Below are positions 63,521 to 64,000 of a stretch of DNA of 64,000 nt, one piece after another. Numbering within the stretch: the first letter of the stretch is position 1; every line of letters starts with the position of its first letter. A model generated the notes under the pieces. That model worked only from the letters and a program-made list of their open reading frames with translations. It had not been told where the DNA came from and did not search any database. The position numbers and the translations under genes are program-made. This DNA comes from Jeotgalibacillus soli (GTDB lineage Bacteria > Bacillota > Bacilli > Bacillales > Jeotgalibacillaceae): positions 114,864-178,863 of the forward strand of contig NZ_JXRP01000020.1 in NCBI RefSeq assembly GCF_000829435.1, read 5' to 3'.

Positions 63521-63617
63521 ACAATAGTATACAACTTAAATTAATTGGTACATATTTAGAATCAAATTAGCAATTTTATCCTTCTTGATGGAATATCATA
63601 CATAATAACTTAAAAAA

Positions 63618-63710
63618 TGGAGGAGGTAGAGGGATTCGAACCCCCGCGGGATTTGACTCCCCTGTCGGTTTTCAAGACCGATCCCTTCAGCCGAACTTGG
63701 GTATACCTCC
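63618..63710 (-). tRNA. tRNA-Ser (anticodon TGA)
   Basis: 93 nt with encoded CCA and a long variable arm. Anticodon loop CTTGAAA; reads UCN codons. Acceptor GGAGGTA/TACCTCC; discriminator T is unusual for Ser (usually G). Confidence 0.93.
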
Positions 63711-63733
63711 GTAGTATGCTGCTAAGATGATGA

Positions 63734-63810
63734 TGGTGGACCTTGCAGGACTCGAACCTGCGACCGGACGGTTATGAGCCGTCTGCTCTAACCAGCTGAG
63801 CTAAAGGTCC
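63734..63810 (-). tRNA. tRNA-Ile2 (CAT anticodon, lysidine type)
   Basis: 77 nt with CCA. The anticodon CAT alone would say Met, but the body GGACCTTTAGCTCAG with acceptor AAGGTCC matches B. subtilis tRNA-Ile(k2CAU), and its place between elongator Met and Ser fits trnB. TilS would convert C34 to lysidine to read AUA. Confidence 0.85.
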
Positions 63811-63815
63811 TTTAT

Positions 63816-63892
63816 TGGTAGCGGCAGAGGGGATCGAACCCCCGACCTCACGGGTATGAACCGTACGCTCTAGCCAGCTGAGCTACGCCGCC
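63816..63892 (-). tRNA. Elongator tRNA-Met (anticodon CAT)
   Basis: 77 nt with CCA. Body GGCGGCGTAGCTCAGCTGG and anticodon arm ACGGTTCATACCCGT match Bacillus elongator Met. Confidence 0.9.
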
Positions 63893-63926
63893 AAATCAAT
63901 CTATTAATACAAAATAATACTAGTTA

Positions 63927-64000
63927 TGGTGGAGCCTAGCGGGATCGAACCGCTGACCTCCTGCGTGCAAGGCAGGCGCTCTCCCAGCTGAGCTAAGGCC
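63927..64000 (-). tRNA. tRNA-Ala (anticodon TGC), 5' end cut by window
   Basis: 74 nt visible with CCA; about two 5' bases lie beyond the edge. Anticodon loop CTTGCAC, 3' acceptor AGGCTCC. In the trnB order more tRNAs and an rRNA operon should follow to the right. Confidence 0.93.

Noticed and set aside
63734..63810. Calling this a second elongator tRNA-Met
   Set aside because: The acceptor and D-arm match the Bacillus lysidine-type tRNA-Ile, and the cluster order places Ile2 here.

Overview
The window looks like a chromosomal segment of a low-GC, spore-former-type Bacillaceae bacterium. Gene content and order follow the ytoP to yteA block of Bacillus subtilis (ytoP, ytzB, ytnP, trmB, ytmP, ytlRQP, ytjP, ythPQ, ytzE, ytgP, ytfP, ytwF, leuS, yttB, ytqAB, ytpBA, ytoA, metK/pckA, ytmBA, ytkD, dps, ytjA, men operon, yteA). 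It ends in a tRNA cluster with the order of the B. subtilis trnB cluster. Strong AGGAGG-like ribosome binding sites, a T-box and a SAM-I riboswitch fit a Firmicute. The species cannot be named from the sequence alone.

Layout. 1-10 kb: peptidases, a lactonase-like hydrolase, tRNA/RNA enzymes, a lipid kinase operon, cysteine synthase and D-amino acid aminotransferase. 10-12 kb: a decayed ythPQ ABC transporter. 12-25 kb: ytzE, an RsuA-type pseudouridine synthase, the YtgP flippase, a flavoprotein, rhodanese, leuS with a T-box leader, an MFS carrier, the ytqA-mnmM tRNA wobble modification pair and a luciferase-like oxidoreductase. 25-28 kb: a scarred zone of four gene remnants (ytpB, an isochorismatase joined to a membrane protein tail, a beheaded ABC binding protein, a LysR tail). 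28-40 kb: ytpA, ytoA, topB, a frameshifted PstS-like gene, metK (SAM-I controlled) divergent from pckA, ytmBA-ytkD, a lipoprotein and small conserved genes. 40-43.6 kb: a truncated IS1182-family transposase, dps, ytzI, yidD and a Zur-boxed znuA with an internal His-rich tandem repeat. 43.6-53 kb: the complete menaquinone operon menFDHBEC, divergent menA, and yteA. 53-62.5 kb: an accessory zone rich in decay (zinc-ribbon membrane protein, GntR regulator, two GNAT genes, an uncharacterised gene, a P-loop kinase, a VOC protein) among apparently intact genes (GH1 glucosidase, esterase, nitronate monooxygenase). 62.7-64 kb: thirteen tRNA genes on the minus strand, the last cut by the window edge.

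The main biological themes are isoprenoid quinone synthesis (menF through menA covers chorismate to demethylmenaquinone except the DHNA-CoA thioesterase), translation (leuS, trmB, mnmM, thpR, pseudouridine synthase, tRNAs), and metal or stress handling (znuA under Zur, dps).

I did not find a convincing new defence or biosynthetic system. The unusual content is a six-copy dispersed repeat with imperfect inverted ends, a 127-bp tandem repeat in the leuS leader downstream of the attenuator, the znuA minisatellite, and an unusually dense set of pseudogenes, several readable only by translating through stops. No computation or database search was run. Family names rest on motif recognition and remembered B. 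subtilis synteny.
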